Shown: positions 1-5,970 of the stretch, piece after piece | Position numbering within the stretch: position 1 is the stretch's first letter | How the letters are laid out: each line of letters starts with the position of its first letter | Assembly: GCA_020056645.1 (NCBI GenBank) | Contig: JAGVHJ010000237.1 | Location: 1-6,316, forward strand | Length of the DNA: 6,316 nucleotides | DNA from: Desulfobacterales bacterium | GTDB lineage: Bacteria; Desulfobacterota; Desulfobacteria; Desulfobacterales; JAHIVH01 | Direction of reading: 5' to 3' | The notes under the pieces: generated by a model | Databases searched by the model: none | Told to the model about the DNA's origin: nothing | What the model saw: only the letters and a program-made list of their open reading frames with translations | Translations under genes and position numbers: made by a program

Positions 1-730
1 CCACATCCATCCATTGGGCCATTTCGGAAATGGCCTTTTTTTCATCCCGATGGCCGGTAAAGGCGAACGCCTCTTCTTCATTGGCGATCAGAATATTAAC
101 ATGGTTTTTCACTTCCTCTTTGAGAAATGAGTTGAAATGCTCGACCACAGTGAAACTGGAGAGGTCCATGGCGACCAGAGCCCCTTCCGCCCTGGCCATC
201 CTCATGGCCTTGAGGACAAGATCTGGAGAGTTATAGAGCAGATAGGCCTCGACCAGCACAATCGCCGCATCTCTGAAGCAGGTTTCATCGATATGGGATG
301 CCGAAAGTTCGGAGGCCGCCCCCAGATAGGTAAACATGGAGCGCTCCGCGTCCGGTGTGATAATCGATAGGACCTTGCCGTTGGGCAGGGAAGAGTGAAA
401 GAGATGGGGCTCGACGCGATTCGTTTTCAGATCTTTTTCGAATAGATCGCCGAAACGGTCCTCGCCCGCCATACCGATAAACCGGGCATCGCCTCCAAGC
501 GCCGCTACGCCAACGATGGTGTTGCAGGCGGCGCCGCCGGAAACGGTCGTAATCTCCCCGCTTATCTTGTCTAATATCCCCTCGATAAACCGATTATCCA
601 CAAGGGTCATTCCACCCTTGACCTGGCTTATGCCCCGTAAAAATTCATCTGTTTCTTTGGCCAGAATATCCACAAGGGCCGCACCGACGCCTACAATCTT
701 TTTCCTACCCAAAGGAAGATGGACCTGCAT
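1..730 (-). CDS. PfkB-family carbohydrate/nucleoside kinase (adenosine kinase-like), 3' end beyond the window
   Basis: Read on the minus strand from ATG at 730, this frame stays open to the left edge (243 complete codons), so the C-terminus is missing. PfkB (ribokinase superfamily) enzymes transfer the ATP gamma-phosphate to a hydroxymethyl group of a sugar or nucleoside in the cytoplasm. Visible marks are an N-terminal strand with VGVGAALVDIL (13-23), GGMTLVD (39-45), the family signature region SGGAACNT followed by ALGG (64-80), IGMAGEDRFG (85-94), DAERSMFTYLGAA (127-139) and ILIANEEEA near 215-223. The second PfkB signature (DTxGAGD, with the catalytic Asp) would lie beyond the edge and cannot be checked. 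The D-x-x-R-(S/T)-M-x-T-Y-L-G-A block resembles proteins annotated as adenosine kinase, but substrate cannot be fixed from this part. The start is supported by AGGAG six bases upstream. It lies 86 bp downstream of the SH3 gene and may be co-transcribed with it. Confidence 0.9.
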   Translation of the reverse strand, partial: MQVHLPLGRKKIVGVGAALVDILAKETDEFLRGISQVKGGMTLVDNRFIEGILDKISGEITTVSGGAACNTIVGVAALGGDARFIGMAGEDRFGDLFEKDLKTNRVEPHLFHSSLPNGKVLSIITPDAERSMFTYLGAASELSASHIDETCFRDAAIVLVEAYLLYNSPDLVLKAMRMARAEGALVAMDLSSFTVVEHFNSFLKEEVKNHVNILIANEEEAFAFTGHRDEKKAISEMAQWMDV

Positions 731-816
731 GGAGTCTCCTTTAAAAAACGACCGTTCTCATAAAATGCAATGGATGTGACAGCGCGGAATAGATAGAGAC
801 ACCCGTCTCGTCTCCA

Positions 817-1257
817 TCACCATACAAGGGATTTGTGAATCCAGCCTTTATCCCCGTCAGCATGCTCGATATTAATCCAGTTCCCTTGTTTTTTAAGAAC
901 CTTGAACGGCACGGCCCGTTCAACGGAAAACACGACCGGATGGTTCGATCCCGGACCTGACCGGATATTGCTCTTATCCGTGTTCGTAATCACGGATGGC
1001 GTCTTATCGACGACCGATTGATGCACCCACCCCTTGTCCTTATCGAAATCCTCAAAATGGTACCAGACCCCTTTTTTTTCGACCACTTTAATAGGATAAT
1101 ACTTTTCGACATTCCACAGGATCGCGTGTTTCGTTCCAGGGCCTGAACGGATGTTTGCGATGGGAGCCGATATGCTCAACCGTTCGGCGAACGCGGCCAT
1201 GGCTCCGAATAAAAAGATAACAAGCGTTAATGGATAAATGATTTTTTTTTTCATCAT
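817..1257 (-). CDS. Secreted protein with two tandem bacterial SH3 (SH3b) repeats
   Basis: This 146-residue protein is small and exported. Residues 1-24 form a typical Sec signal peptide: MMKKK, a hydrophobic core (YPLTLVIFLFGAMAAF) and an A-x-A cleavage site after A24. The mature part is two homologous repeats, about 26-82 and 88-145. Each starts with (A/S)NIRSGPG (34-41 and 96-103), continues with a VE...PxKVxxKxGxW strand and ends in (D)KGW(V/I)H(Q/K)S. This is the SH3b pattern found in periplasmic and cell-wall-associated proteins, where it commonly binds peptidoglycan or peptide ligands. No catalytic domain is attached, so it is probably a binding module or envelope accessory factor; the ligand is unknown. 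ATG occurs at 1257 and again at 1254, and GGAG about six to eight bases upstream fits either. The gene follows the htpG terminator and has its own candidate promoter. Confidence 0.9.
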   Translation of the reverse strand: MMKKKIIYPLTLVIFLFGAMAAFAERLSISAPIANIRSGPGTKHAILWNVEKYYPIKVVEKKGVWYHFEDFDKDKGWVHQSVVDKTPSVITNTDKSNIRSGPGSNHPVVFSVERAVPFKVLKKQGNWINIEHADGDKGWIHKSLVW

Positions 1258-1298
1258 CGGTCTCTCCGGCTAAAAGATCTTGAACACAGTTTGCAAAC

Positions 1299-1326
1299 AG
1301 ATAATAGAATACGATTCAAATTTCAA
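1299..1326 (-). promoter_or_regulatory. Candidate sigma-70 promoter of the SH3 gene
   Basis: On the minus strand TTGAAA (1326-1321) and TTATCT (1304-1299) are separated by 16 bases, in an A/T-rich stretch about 42 bases upstream of the SH3 start. The placement just after the htpG terminator makes a fresh promoter necessary. The -10 match is only moderate (4 of 6). Confidence 0.45.
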
Positions 1327-1340
1327 GATAAAGCCACAAG

Positions 1341-1395
1341 AAATAAAAAAAAACCGGATCCGCATGGAAACGCTGGAGCGGATCCGGTGTTTTTT
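1341..1395 (-). terminator. Strong rho-independent terminator after htpG (potentially bidirectional)
   Basis: A perfect 11-bp inverted repeat, ACCGGATCCGC (1353-1363) and GCGGATCCGGT (1378-1388), encloses a 14-base loop. On the minus strand the stem is followed by a run of eight T residues (complement of 1345-1352), the standard intrinsic terminator layout, 38 bases past the htpG stop codon. On the plus strand the stem is followed by GTTTTTT (1389-1395), so it could also stop antisense transcription. Confidence 0.93.
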
Positions 1396-1425
1396 ATGGC
1401 GCATTTAATGGTAGGGTGGACATCA

Positions 1426-3348
1426 TCAAATCGCTTTCGACATTAAATCGCTGACCACCTGGGAAAAGCGTGAGGGATTCTCGATTTTCCCCCCTTCACC
1501 GACCAGCGCAAGGTCGTAGAGAAGTGAAAAATATCCGGTAAGAGAGGGATTTTTTGTGTCTGTTTCGTAAATCGCTTTTATCTTTTCAAGGACCGGATGC
1601 GCCATATTCAATTCCAGCACCCGTTTCTGCTTGGTCACGCTCTGCCCCGTGGCTTTCATGATTTTTTCCATATAGGCGCTCATCCCGAAATCCTCTCCCG
1701 AAAGGCAGGAGAGTGAATTTTTCAATCGGGAGGAGGGTTTCACTTCCTTCACATTCTCTTCCAGTGATTTTTGGATAAATTCAAAGAGCGATTGATATTC
1801 TTCTTTCTTTTTATCATCCACCTTTATCAGGTCCAGATCCCCTTTCTCGGCGCTCTTGAACGCCTTCTTGTCATATTCGGGAAGCGACTGAACCACCCAT
1901 TCATCCACCGGATCTGTCATCAGAAGCACTTCATAATCCTTGTCCTTGAGGGCTTCCAGATGCGGGCTATTCATGAGCGATACCAGATTGTCGCCGGTAA
2001 TATAATAGATATCCTTCTGATCCGATTTCATCCGGCTCACGTACTCTTTAAGGGAGATCAGTTTGCCATCCGACTTGGTGGTTTTATAGCGGATCAGGTC
2101 GGCGATTTTATCTTTTTGGTCAAAATGCGTGGGAATTCCAGCCTTTAGACTCTGACCGAATTCGTTATAAAAAATCTCGTATTTTTCCTTATCCATACTG
2201 GAGAGAAGCTCAAAAACTTTTTTCACGAGGTTCTTCTGGATATTTTTAACAAGACGGTCCTGCTGAAGAATTTCACGGCTCACATTGAGATTCAAATCCG
2301 GCGCGTCGACAACTCCTTGAATGAATCCCAGATATTCAGGCATCAGCTCTTTACAGTCATCCATGATAAAAACCCGTTTGCAATAGAGCTGCATGCCATT
2401 TTTCCGGTTCTGATGAAAAAGGTCCAGGGGCGCCTTTGAGGGGATGTAAAGCAAGGCGTGATATTCGGTGACCCCCTCGAACTTCAAGTGGAGTTTTTCA
2501 AGGGGCATGTTCCAGTCATGGCTGATATGCTTGTAAAACTCTTCGTACTCTTCCTGGGTCACCTCGGACTTGTTCTTTGTCCAGATCGCCTTCATGGAGT
2601 TGAGAATCTCGTCTTCCCGGATCTTCCGGGTGGTCTCTCCCACGGGCTTCCCATCCTTGTCCTTGATCAGCTCGTTATCTGGAATGGGCACGGTCTTTTC
2701 CACATTCATCTTGATGGGGTATCCCACGAAGTCGGAATGGTGTTTGATGATCCTCCGGAGGGTCCACTCCTCGGTAAAGTCCGTCTCATCCTCTTTCTCT
2801 TTCAGATCTAAAATAATCTCTGTTCCGCGGTCCTTCCTATCCGTTTCTTCTATGGTGTAGGAGCCGTCCCCCATCGACTCCCACCGGACCCCTTTTTCAG
2901 ACTCTGCGGAGCGGGTCAGCACCGTCACTTTTTTCGCCACGATAAAGGCGCTGTAAAACCCCACACCGAACTGGCCGATCAATTCCGTCGAAAGCAGATT
3001 TTCCTGTTTGGATTGCCGGAGGGTTTCAAGGAAAGCCATGGTGCCGCTTTTGGCGATGGTGCCGATGTTCTCCATCACCTCGTCATACGTCATGCCGATG
3101 CCGTTATCGAAGACGTGAAGCCGGTTGTTCTCTTTGTCCGCCTGGATACGGATAAAAAATTCCGAATCGTTTCCCAGTAATTCCGGATGGGTCTGGGCTT
3201 TGAATCGTAACTTATCGATGGCGTCCGATGCGTTCGAAACCAGCTCTCTTAGAAAAATTTCCTTATTGGAGTAGAGGGAATTCACGATCAAGTGCATCAG
3301 TTGCTGGACTTCTGTCTTGAATTGATGCGTTTCTTTTTTTGCGGTCAT
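1426..3348 (-). CDS. htpG: Molecular chaperone HtpG (bacterial Hsp90)
   Basis: The product is a 640-residue cytosolic Hsp90, an ATP-driven homodimeric chaperone that remodels client proteins together with the DnaK system. The length is close to the roughly 620-640 residues usual for HtpG. The N-terminal GHKL ATPase domain shows LRELVSNASDA (33-43, with E35 and N39 at the expected catalytic and Mg-binding positions), DNGIGM (81-86), GTIAKSG (96-102) and the lid motif GQFGVGF (125-131). The middle domain contains NVSREILQQ (355-363), whose Arg358 corresponds to the ATP-contacting arginine. The C-terminal dimerisation domain runs to the end and lacks the MEEVD tail of eukaryotic cytosolic Hsp90, as expected for bacteria. 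The ATG at 3348 is supported by AGGAG six bases upstream. A 114-bp gap with a candidate promoter separates it from glnS, and a strong terminator follows. No truncation or missing key residue is seen. Confidence 0.98.
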   Translation of the reverse strand: MTAKKETHQFKTEVQQLMHLIVNSLYSNKEIFLRELVSNASDAIDKLRFKAQTHPELLGNDSEFFIRIQADKENNRLHVFDNGIGMTYDEVMENIGTIAKSGTMAFLETLRQSKQENLLSTELIGQFGVGFYSAFIVAKKVTVLTRSAESEKGVRWESMGDGSYTIEETDRKDRGTEIILDLKEKEDETDFTEEWTLRRIIKHHSDFVGYPIKMNVEKTVPIPDNELIKDKDGKPVGETTRKIREDEILNSMKAIWTKNKSEVTQEEYEEFYKHISHDWNMPLEKLHLKFEGVTEYHALLYIPSKAPLDLFHQNRKNGMQLYCKRVFIMDDCKELMPEYLGFIQGVVDAPDLNLNVSREILQQDRLVKNIQKNLVKKVFELLSSMDKEKYEIFYNEFGQSLKAGIPTHFDQKDKIADLIRYKTTKSDGKLISLKEYVSRMKSDQKDIYYITGDNLVSLMNSPHLEALKDKDYEVLLMTDPVDEWVVQSLPEYDKKAFKSAEKGDLDLIKVDDKKKEEYQSLFEFIQKSLEENVKEVKPSSRLKNSLSCLSGEDFGMSAYMEKIMKATGQSVTKQKRVLELNMAHPVLEKIKAIYETDTKNPSLTGYFSLLYDLALVGEGGKIENPSRFSQVVSDLMSKAI

Positions 3349-3380
3349 ATGTCTCTCCTGTTTTCAATCGATACGCGTTA

Positions 3381-3418
3381 AATCCAATTGCCTAAAAAAT
3401 ATGAATAAAAATTGGATT
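3381..3418. repeat. 9-bp inverted repeat in the htpG leader/promoter
   Basis: AATCCAATT (3381-3389) and AATTGGATT (3410-3418) form a perfect inverted repeat around a 20-base A/T-rich spacer. It overlaps the region where the -10 box and transcription start of htpG are expected, so it could be a repressor operator or a transcript hairpin. There is no T run after it on the minus strand, so it does not look like a glnS terminator. It does not match the CIRCE element bound by HrcA. Confidence 0.5.
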
Positions 3419-3435
3419 CTTTTTAAAAATGTCAA
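3407..3435 (-). promoter_or_regulatory. Candidate htpG promoter with perfect TTGACA -35 box
   Basis: A consensus TTGACA lies at 3435-3430 on the minus strand, in the glnS-htpG gap. A 17- to 19-base spacing puts the -10 in a T-rich stretch (ATTTTT or TTTTAT), which is a poor match. The start site would fall near 3400, giving a leader of about 50 bases before htpG. No clear sigma-32 heat-shock promoter was found, so regulation by heat cannot be argued from sequence. Confidence 0.4.
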
Positions 3436-3462
3436 CCCCTGCCGGCTATTTTTGATCTGGAA

Positions 3463-5157
3463 TTACTCCCTCTTGGGCATGATTTTCGACCAGGTCTCTT
3501 TTAAGGTGACGGTGCGGTTGAAAACCATTTCCCCCTCAGCCGACGCTTTCTCATCGAGACAGAAATATCCCTGCCGCTCGAACTGAAGCGAACTCCCCGG
3601 TCCGATCCCCTTGACCCCCTGTTCGATTTTACAGGAGGTTAAGGTTACGAGCGACGACGAATTGATAAATGCCTTGAAATCTTTTTCCTCTTTCTCCCCG
3701 CTCGGATTGGGGACAGTAAAGAGCCGGTCGTAGAGGCGCACCGTCACATCGATGGCATGGGGCGCTGAAACCCAGTGAAGGGTGGACTTGACCTTGCGCC
3801 CATCCGGTGAACCACCTCCTTTGGTCAAGGGATCATAGGTGCAATGAAGCTCCTGGACCTCTCCGGTCGCCGGATCTTTCACCACCTGATTACAGGTGAT
3901 GTAATAGGCGCTCCTCAGCCGCACTTCCCTGCCCGGTGCAAGCCTGAAAAATTTTTTGGGCGGCTCTTCCATGAAGTCTTCTCTCTCGATATAGATCTCC
4001 CGTGAAAAGGGCGCCTTCCGGGTTCCCATATCCGGATTCTGGGGATGGTTGGGCACATCCAGCTCTTCAAAACCGTTTTCGGGATAGTTGGTGATGACCA
4101 CCTTCAGGGGAGAGAGAACGCACATGACCCGTTTCGCGTTCTGATTCAGATCGTCCCGGACACACTCTTCGAGCATTTCGAACTCGATCCGGCTCTCTTT
4201 CTTGCTGACGCCGATTCTTTCACAAAAGGTCCGGATGGCCGACGGCGGATATCCTCTCCGCCGGATGCCGGCGATGGTGGGGAGCCGTGGGTCGTCCCAT
4301 CCCTCCACAATCCCTTCATTGACAAGCTGGATCAGTTTCCGTTTGCTCAACTCGGTATATTGAAGATTCAGCCGAGCAAACTCGATCTGCTGGGGATGGC
4401 AGGTCACGGCAAGCTCGTCCAGAATCCAGTCGTAAAGAGGGCGGTGATCTTCGAATTCCAGTGTGCAGATCGAGTGGGTGATCCCCTCAATGGAGTCGGA
4501 AAGGGCATGGGCGAAATCGTACATGGGATAGATGCACCAGGCGTCGCCGGTGCGATGGTGATTCACTTTTTTAATCCGGTAAAGGGTAGGATCCCGCAGG
4601 TTCAAGTTGGGAGAGGCCATATCGATTTTCGCCCTCAGCACATGGGTCCCCTCCTCAAACTCGCCGCTCCTCATTTTCTGGAATAACGACACGCTTTCCT
4701 CCACCGGACGATCCCTGTAAGGGCTGTTTTTCCCCGGCTCCGTGAGGGTCCCCCGATATGCACGGACCTCTTCGGCGCTCAAGCTGCACACGTAGGCTTT
4801 TCCCCTTTGGATCAATTGAACGGCGAACGCATAGAGTTGATGGAAATAGTCCGACGCATGGAACAGATTCTCGCCCCAGTCAAACCCCAACCACCGGACA
4901 TCGGCGATGATGGCCTCCATATATTCCACCTCCTCCTTTGCAGGGTTGGTGTCATCAAAACGCAAATGGCATTTGCCGTGGTAATCAAGGGCAAGCCCGA
5001 AATTGAGGCAAATCGATTTGGCGTGACCGATATGAAGGTAGCCGTTGGGCTCTGGAGGAAAGCGGGTCACCACCCGTCCATCGTTCTTATTGTTGTTCAC
5101 ATCCTCTGTGACAAGGGTTCTGATAAAATTCATTGCATAGGGTTTCGTATCATTCAT
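3463..5157 (-). CDS. glnS: Glutaminyl-tRNA synthetase (GlnRS)
   Basis: This 564-residue class I aminoacyl-tRNA synthetase attaches glutamine to tRNA-Gln in the cytoplasm, using ATP. The Rossmann catalytic core begins at TRFPPEPNGYLHIGHAKS (31-48), containing the HIGH signature (42-45), and the second signature is LSKRK (270-274), the GlnRS form of KMSKS. Blocks LRFDDTNP (65-72), RGTLTEPGKNSPYRDR (135-150), LRAKIDM (174-180), CIYPMYDF (208-215) and THSICTLEFEDHRPLYDW (227-244) are characteristic of GlnRS rather than GluRS. From about 345 the two anticodon-binding beta-barrels follow, including REVRLR, DGRKVK.TLHWVSA, RLYDRLFTVPNP and QFERQGYFCLD. Length is near the 554 residues of the E. coli enzyme. 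The ATG at 5157 has AGGA about nine bases upstream; Met9 is a possible but less supported alternative. Its presence implies direct charging of tRNA-Gln, though a GatCAB route cannot be excluded. It is divergent from the 90-residue membrane-protein gene. Confidence 0.97.
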   Translation of the reverse strand: MNDTKPYAMNFIRTLVTEDVNNNKNDGRVVTRFPPEPNGYLHIGHAKSICLNFGLALDYHGKCHLRFDDTNPAKEEVEYMEAIIADVRWLGFDWGENLFHASDYFHQLYAFAVQLIQRGKAYVCSLSAEEVRAYRGTLTEPGKNSPYRDRPVEESVSLFQKMRSGEFEEGTHVLRAKIDMASPNLNLRDPTLYRIKKVNHHRTGDAWCIYPMYDFAHALSDSIEGITHSICTLEFEDHRPLYDWILDELAVTCHPQQIEFARLNLQYTELSKRKLIQLVNEGIVEGWDDPRLPTIAGIRRRGYPPSAIRTFCERIGVSKKESRIEFEMLEECVRDDLNQNAKRVMCVLSPLKVVITNYPENGFEELDVPNHPQNPDMGTRKAPFSREIYIEREDFMEEPPKKFFRLAPGREVRLRSAYYITCNQVVKDPATGEVQELHCTYDPLTKGGGSPDGRKVKSTLHWVSAPHAIDVTVRLYDRLFTVPNPSGEKEEKDFKAFINSSSLVTLTSCKIEQGVKGIGPGSSLQFERQGYFCLDEKASAEGEMVFNRTVTLKETWSKIMPKRE

Positions 5158-5202
5158 GGCGACTATCCTATAGGGTTGCTTTTAAAAACCATTTCCGGTT
5201 AC

Positions 5203-5217
5203 GGTGTGTATCACACC
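5203..5217. promoter_or_regulatory. 15-bp palindrome upstream of glnS, possible operator
   Basis: GGTGTG-TAT-CACACC is a perfect 6-bp inverted repeat with a 3-base centre, 46-60 bases before the glnS start. The size and symmetry fit a binding site for a dimeric helix-turn-helix regulator. No regulator is identifiable in the window. Convincing -35/-10 boxes for glnS were not found around it. Confidence 0.35.
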
Positions 5218-5258
5218 CGGCTCTTTCTCGCCAGTTCAAAAAGAGTGCGTGTTTTTGA

Positions 5259-5287
5259 TTGCCTAAGTGAATGAAAATGGTTATAAT
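5259..5287 (+). promoter_or_regulatory. Candidate sigma-70 promoter for the 90-residue membrane-protein gene
   Basis: TTGCCT (5259-5264), a 17-base spacer and a consensus TATAAT (5282-5287) form a good plus-strand promoter. The expected start, near 5294, falls seven bases before the left end of the inserted element. If so, the native leader to the gene was about 29 bases; with the insert it becomes about 273 bases. Confidence 0.65.
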
Positions 5288-5292
5288 TTCAA

Positions 5293-5300
5293 AAAAAATT
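5293..5300. repeat. Target-site duplication, left copy (AAAAAATT)
   Basis: The eight bases directly before the element (AAAAAATT) are identical to the eight directly after it (5537-5544). It is a direct repeat, not an extension of the inverted repeat. Eight bases is the duplication length of IS66-family insertions. The site is low complexity, which slightly weakens the match. Confidence 0.75.
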
Positions 5301-5536
5301 GTAACTATTCAGCAGCTATTCATCAAGATGGCGAAAAGCCCGTTTTGTTCGTTTCCTATTTTTTTCGTGAGATTCTTGGTTTTTTGCTGAACTGGCGAAA
5401 ACAAAGGCCCAAGGGCCTCAAACCGTTCGCCCGTTTTAGCGCAAAAAGCCTTCGAAGCTCTCATCCGAAAAAAAGTAAATGTCACTTCACAAAAGGACCT
5501 TTTTGCCACTGAAACAAGGCCATACTGAATAGTTAC
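5301..5536. mobile_element. 236-bp IS66-type miniature inverted-repeat element (MITE)
   Basis: The element is bounded by perfect 12-bp terminal inverted repeats, GTAACTATTCAG at 5301-5312 and CTGAATAGTTAC at 5525-5536, flanked by the 8-bp duplication AAAAAATT. Termini beginning GTAA and 8-bp duplications are the established hallmarks of the IS66 family, so it could have been mobilised in trans by an IS66 transposase; none is encoded here. The interior contains no credible gene: short open frames (for example minus 5509-5309, GTG start) lack a clear ribosome site or recognisable domain. Inside are a nested stem (5394-5431) and A/T-rich tracts. The left 67 bases recur inverted at 5971-6037, which shows that it is a repeat family. 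It lies in the glnS/membrane-protein divergent spacer. Family assignment is inference from the termini only. Confidence 0.8.
5394..5431. other. Nested stem-loop inside the MITE
   Basis: An outer 6-bp stem GGCGAA (5394-5399) / TTCGCC (5426-5431) encloses an inner 6-bp stem AGGCCC (5405-5410) / GGGCCT (5413-5418) with a two-base gap. There is no adjacent T run, so it is not a clear terminator. In the proposed leader transcript it would be a stable hairpin. Confidence 0.5.
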
Positions 5537-5544
5537 AAAAAATT
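5537..5544. repeat. Target-site duplication, right copy (AAAAAATT)
   Basis: This sequence is identical to 5293-5300 and immediately follows the right terminal repeat. Removing the element plus one copy restores a continuous A/T-rich leader running into the ribosome site of the following gene. Confidence 0.75.
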
Positions 5545-5566
5545 TAAAAAAAAGGATGATCCGGGA

Positions 5567-5839
5567 ATGTCTAAATTTACCTTAGCAGGTCTTGTGTCAT
5601 GGTTAGGCGGTCTTCTTCTCCTTGGCTTTCAATCCATCTCCACCCTCATGAATGTGGAGGGTAAATGGAAAAGCATCTGTCTCACCGATATCATCGAAGA
5701 AAAATACCTGGCATGGACCGATGGCGTCACCTGGGATTTGGCTTCGCAGGCAATGAACTATGTGTTGAACATGCCGCTTTTTATTCTACTCTTCTGCGTG
5801 GGGACGCTTCTTTTCATCATCAACGCGTTCTTTGAATGA
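5567..5839 (+). CDS. Small two-helix membrane protein of unknown function
   Basis: The product is 90 residues and I do not recognise its family. It has two predicted transmembrane segments, about 5-28 (LAGLVSWLGGLLLLGFQSIS) and about 66-88 (LNMPLFILLFCVGTLLFIIN). Between them is a soluble loop of roughly 38 residues carrying charged and aromatic residues (GKWKSICLTDIIEEKY, W50, W56). There is no signal-peptidase site, so both helices probably remain in the inner membrane. The ATG at 5567 is preceded by AAGGAT ten bases upstream, an acceptable but slightly long spacing. It is the only gene here on the plus strand, divergent from glnS and convergent with the gene at the right edge. Its leader is interrupted by the MITE, so expression may be altered. 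It could be a small stress or accessory membrane protein, but nothing in context supports a specific role. Hydrophobicity pattern and start signal make it more likely real than chance. Confidence 0.72.
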   Translation: MSKFTLAGLVSWLGGLLLLGFQSISTLMNVEGKWKSICLTDIIEEKYLAWTDGVTWDLASQAMNYVLNMPLFILLFCVGTLLFIINAFFE

Positions 5840-5900
5840 AAAACAGGCCCACCTAAATAGCGCCTGAACGAAAACCCTCTTTTTTCCCGATTTCTGCGTC

Positions 5901-5960
5901 AGGCTCAAATTTTAATCCTCGAAATACTTCAATGTATTCATGTGGTTAAAATTTTCGCCT
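5901..5960. repeat. 60-bp imperfect palindrome
   Basis: Two 27-base arms (5901-5927 and 5934-5960) surround a six-base centre. Perfect blocks are AGGC/GCCT (5901-5904 with 5957-5960), AAATTTTAA/TTAAAATTT (5907-5915 with 5946-5954) and AATAC/GTATT (5923-5927 with 5934-5938), separated by mismatches that keep the arms in exact register without bulges. It lies about 60 bases after the stop of the membrane-protein gene and ten bases from the truncated MITE end. There is no clean T run on either side, so it is not a typical intrinsic terminator. It could be a REP-like unit, part of the second element, or a transcript-stabilising hairpin. Confidence 0.6.
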
Positions 5961-5970
5961 TCCTTGAACT

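Noticed and set aside
30..779. Plus-strand open frames opposite the left-edge gene
   Set aside because: The minus-strand frame encodes a continuous PfkB-family protein with correct motifs, so the plus-strand frames are shadows.
796..809. Hairpin GAGAC-ACCC-GTCTC after the SH3 gene
   Set aside because: It is only a 5-bp stem without a following T run, too weak to call a terminator, so co-transcription of the SH3 and kinase genes remains possible.
1771..2860. Three plus-strand open frames of 96-125 codons
   Set aside because: All are antisense to the intact htpG gene and have the hydrophobic, low-complexity look of shadow frames.
3349..3462. Sigma-32 heat-shock promoter or CIRCE element for htpG
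   Set aside because: No CTTGAAA/CCCCAT pair at proper spacing and no TTAGCACTC/GAGTGCTAA repeat is present.
4045..4686. 213-codon plus-strand open frame
   Set aside because: It lies wholly antisense to the GlnRS catalytic core and anticodon-binding region, whose conserved motifs fix the coding strand. It shows no recognisable domain.
4807..5274. 155-codon plus-strand open frame running past the glnS start
   Set aside because: It is antisense to the N-terminal part of glnS and its promoter region. The protein has no domain features or ribosome site that I can support.
5309..5509. 66-codon minus-strand frame inside the MITE
   Set aside because: It uses a GTG start, has no clear ribosome site, and is confined to the repeat. 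Such frames are a usual by-product of non-coding elements. The overlapping plus frame (5267-5512) is rejected for the same reason.
5841..5890. Possible terminator of the membrane-protein gene (CAGGC/GCCTG with a later T run)
   Set aside because: The stem is five pairs with a 13-base loop, and the T run starts well after the stem, so it does not meet intrinsic terminator geometry.
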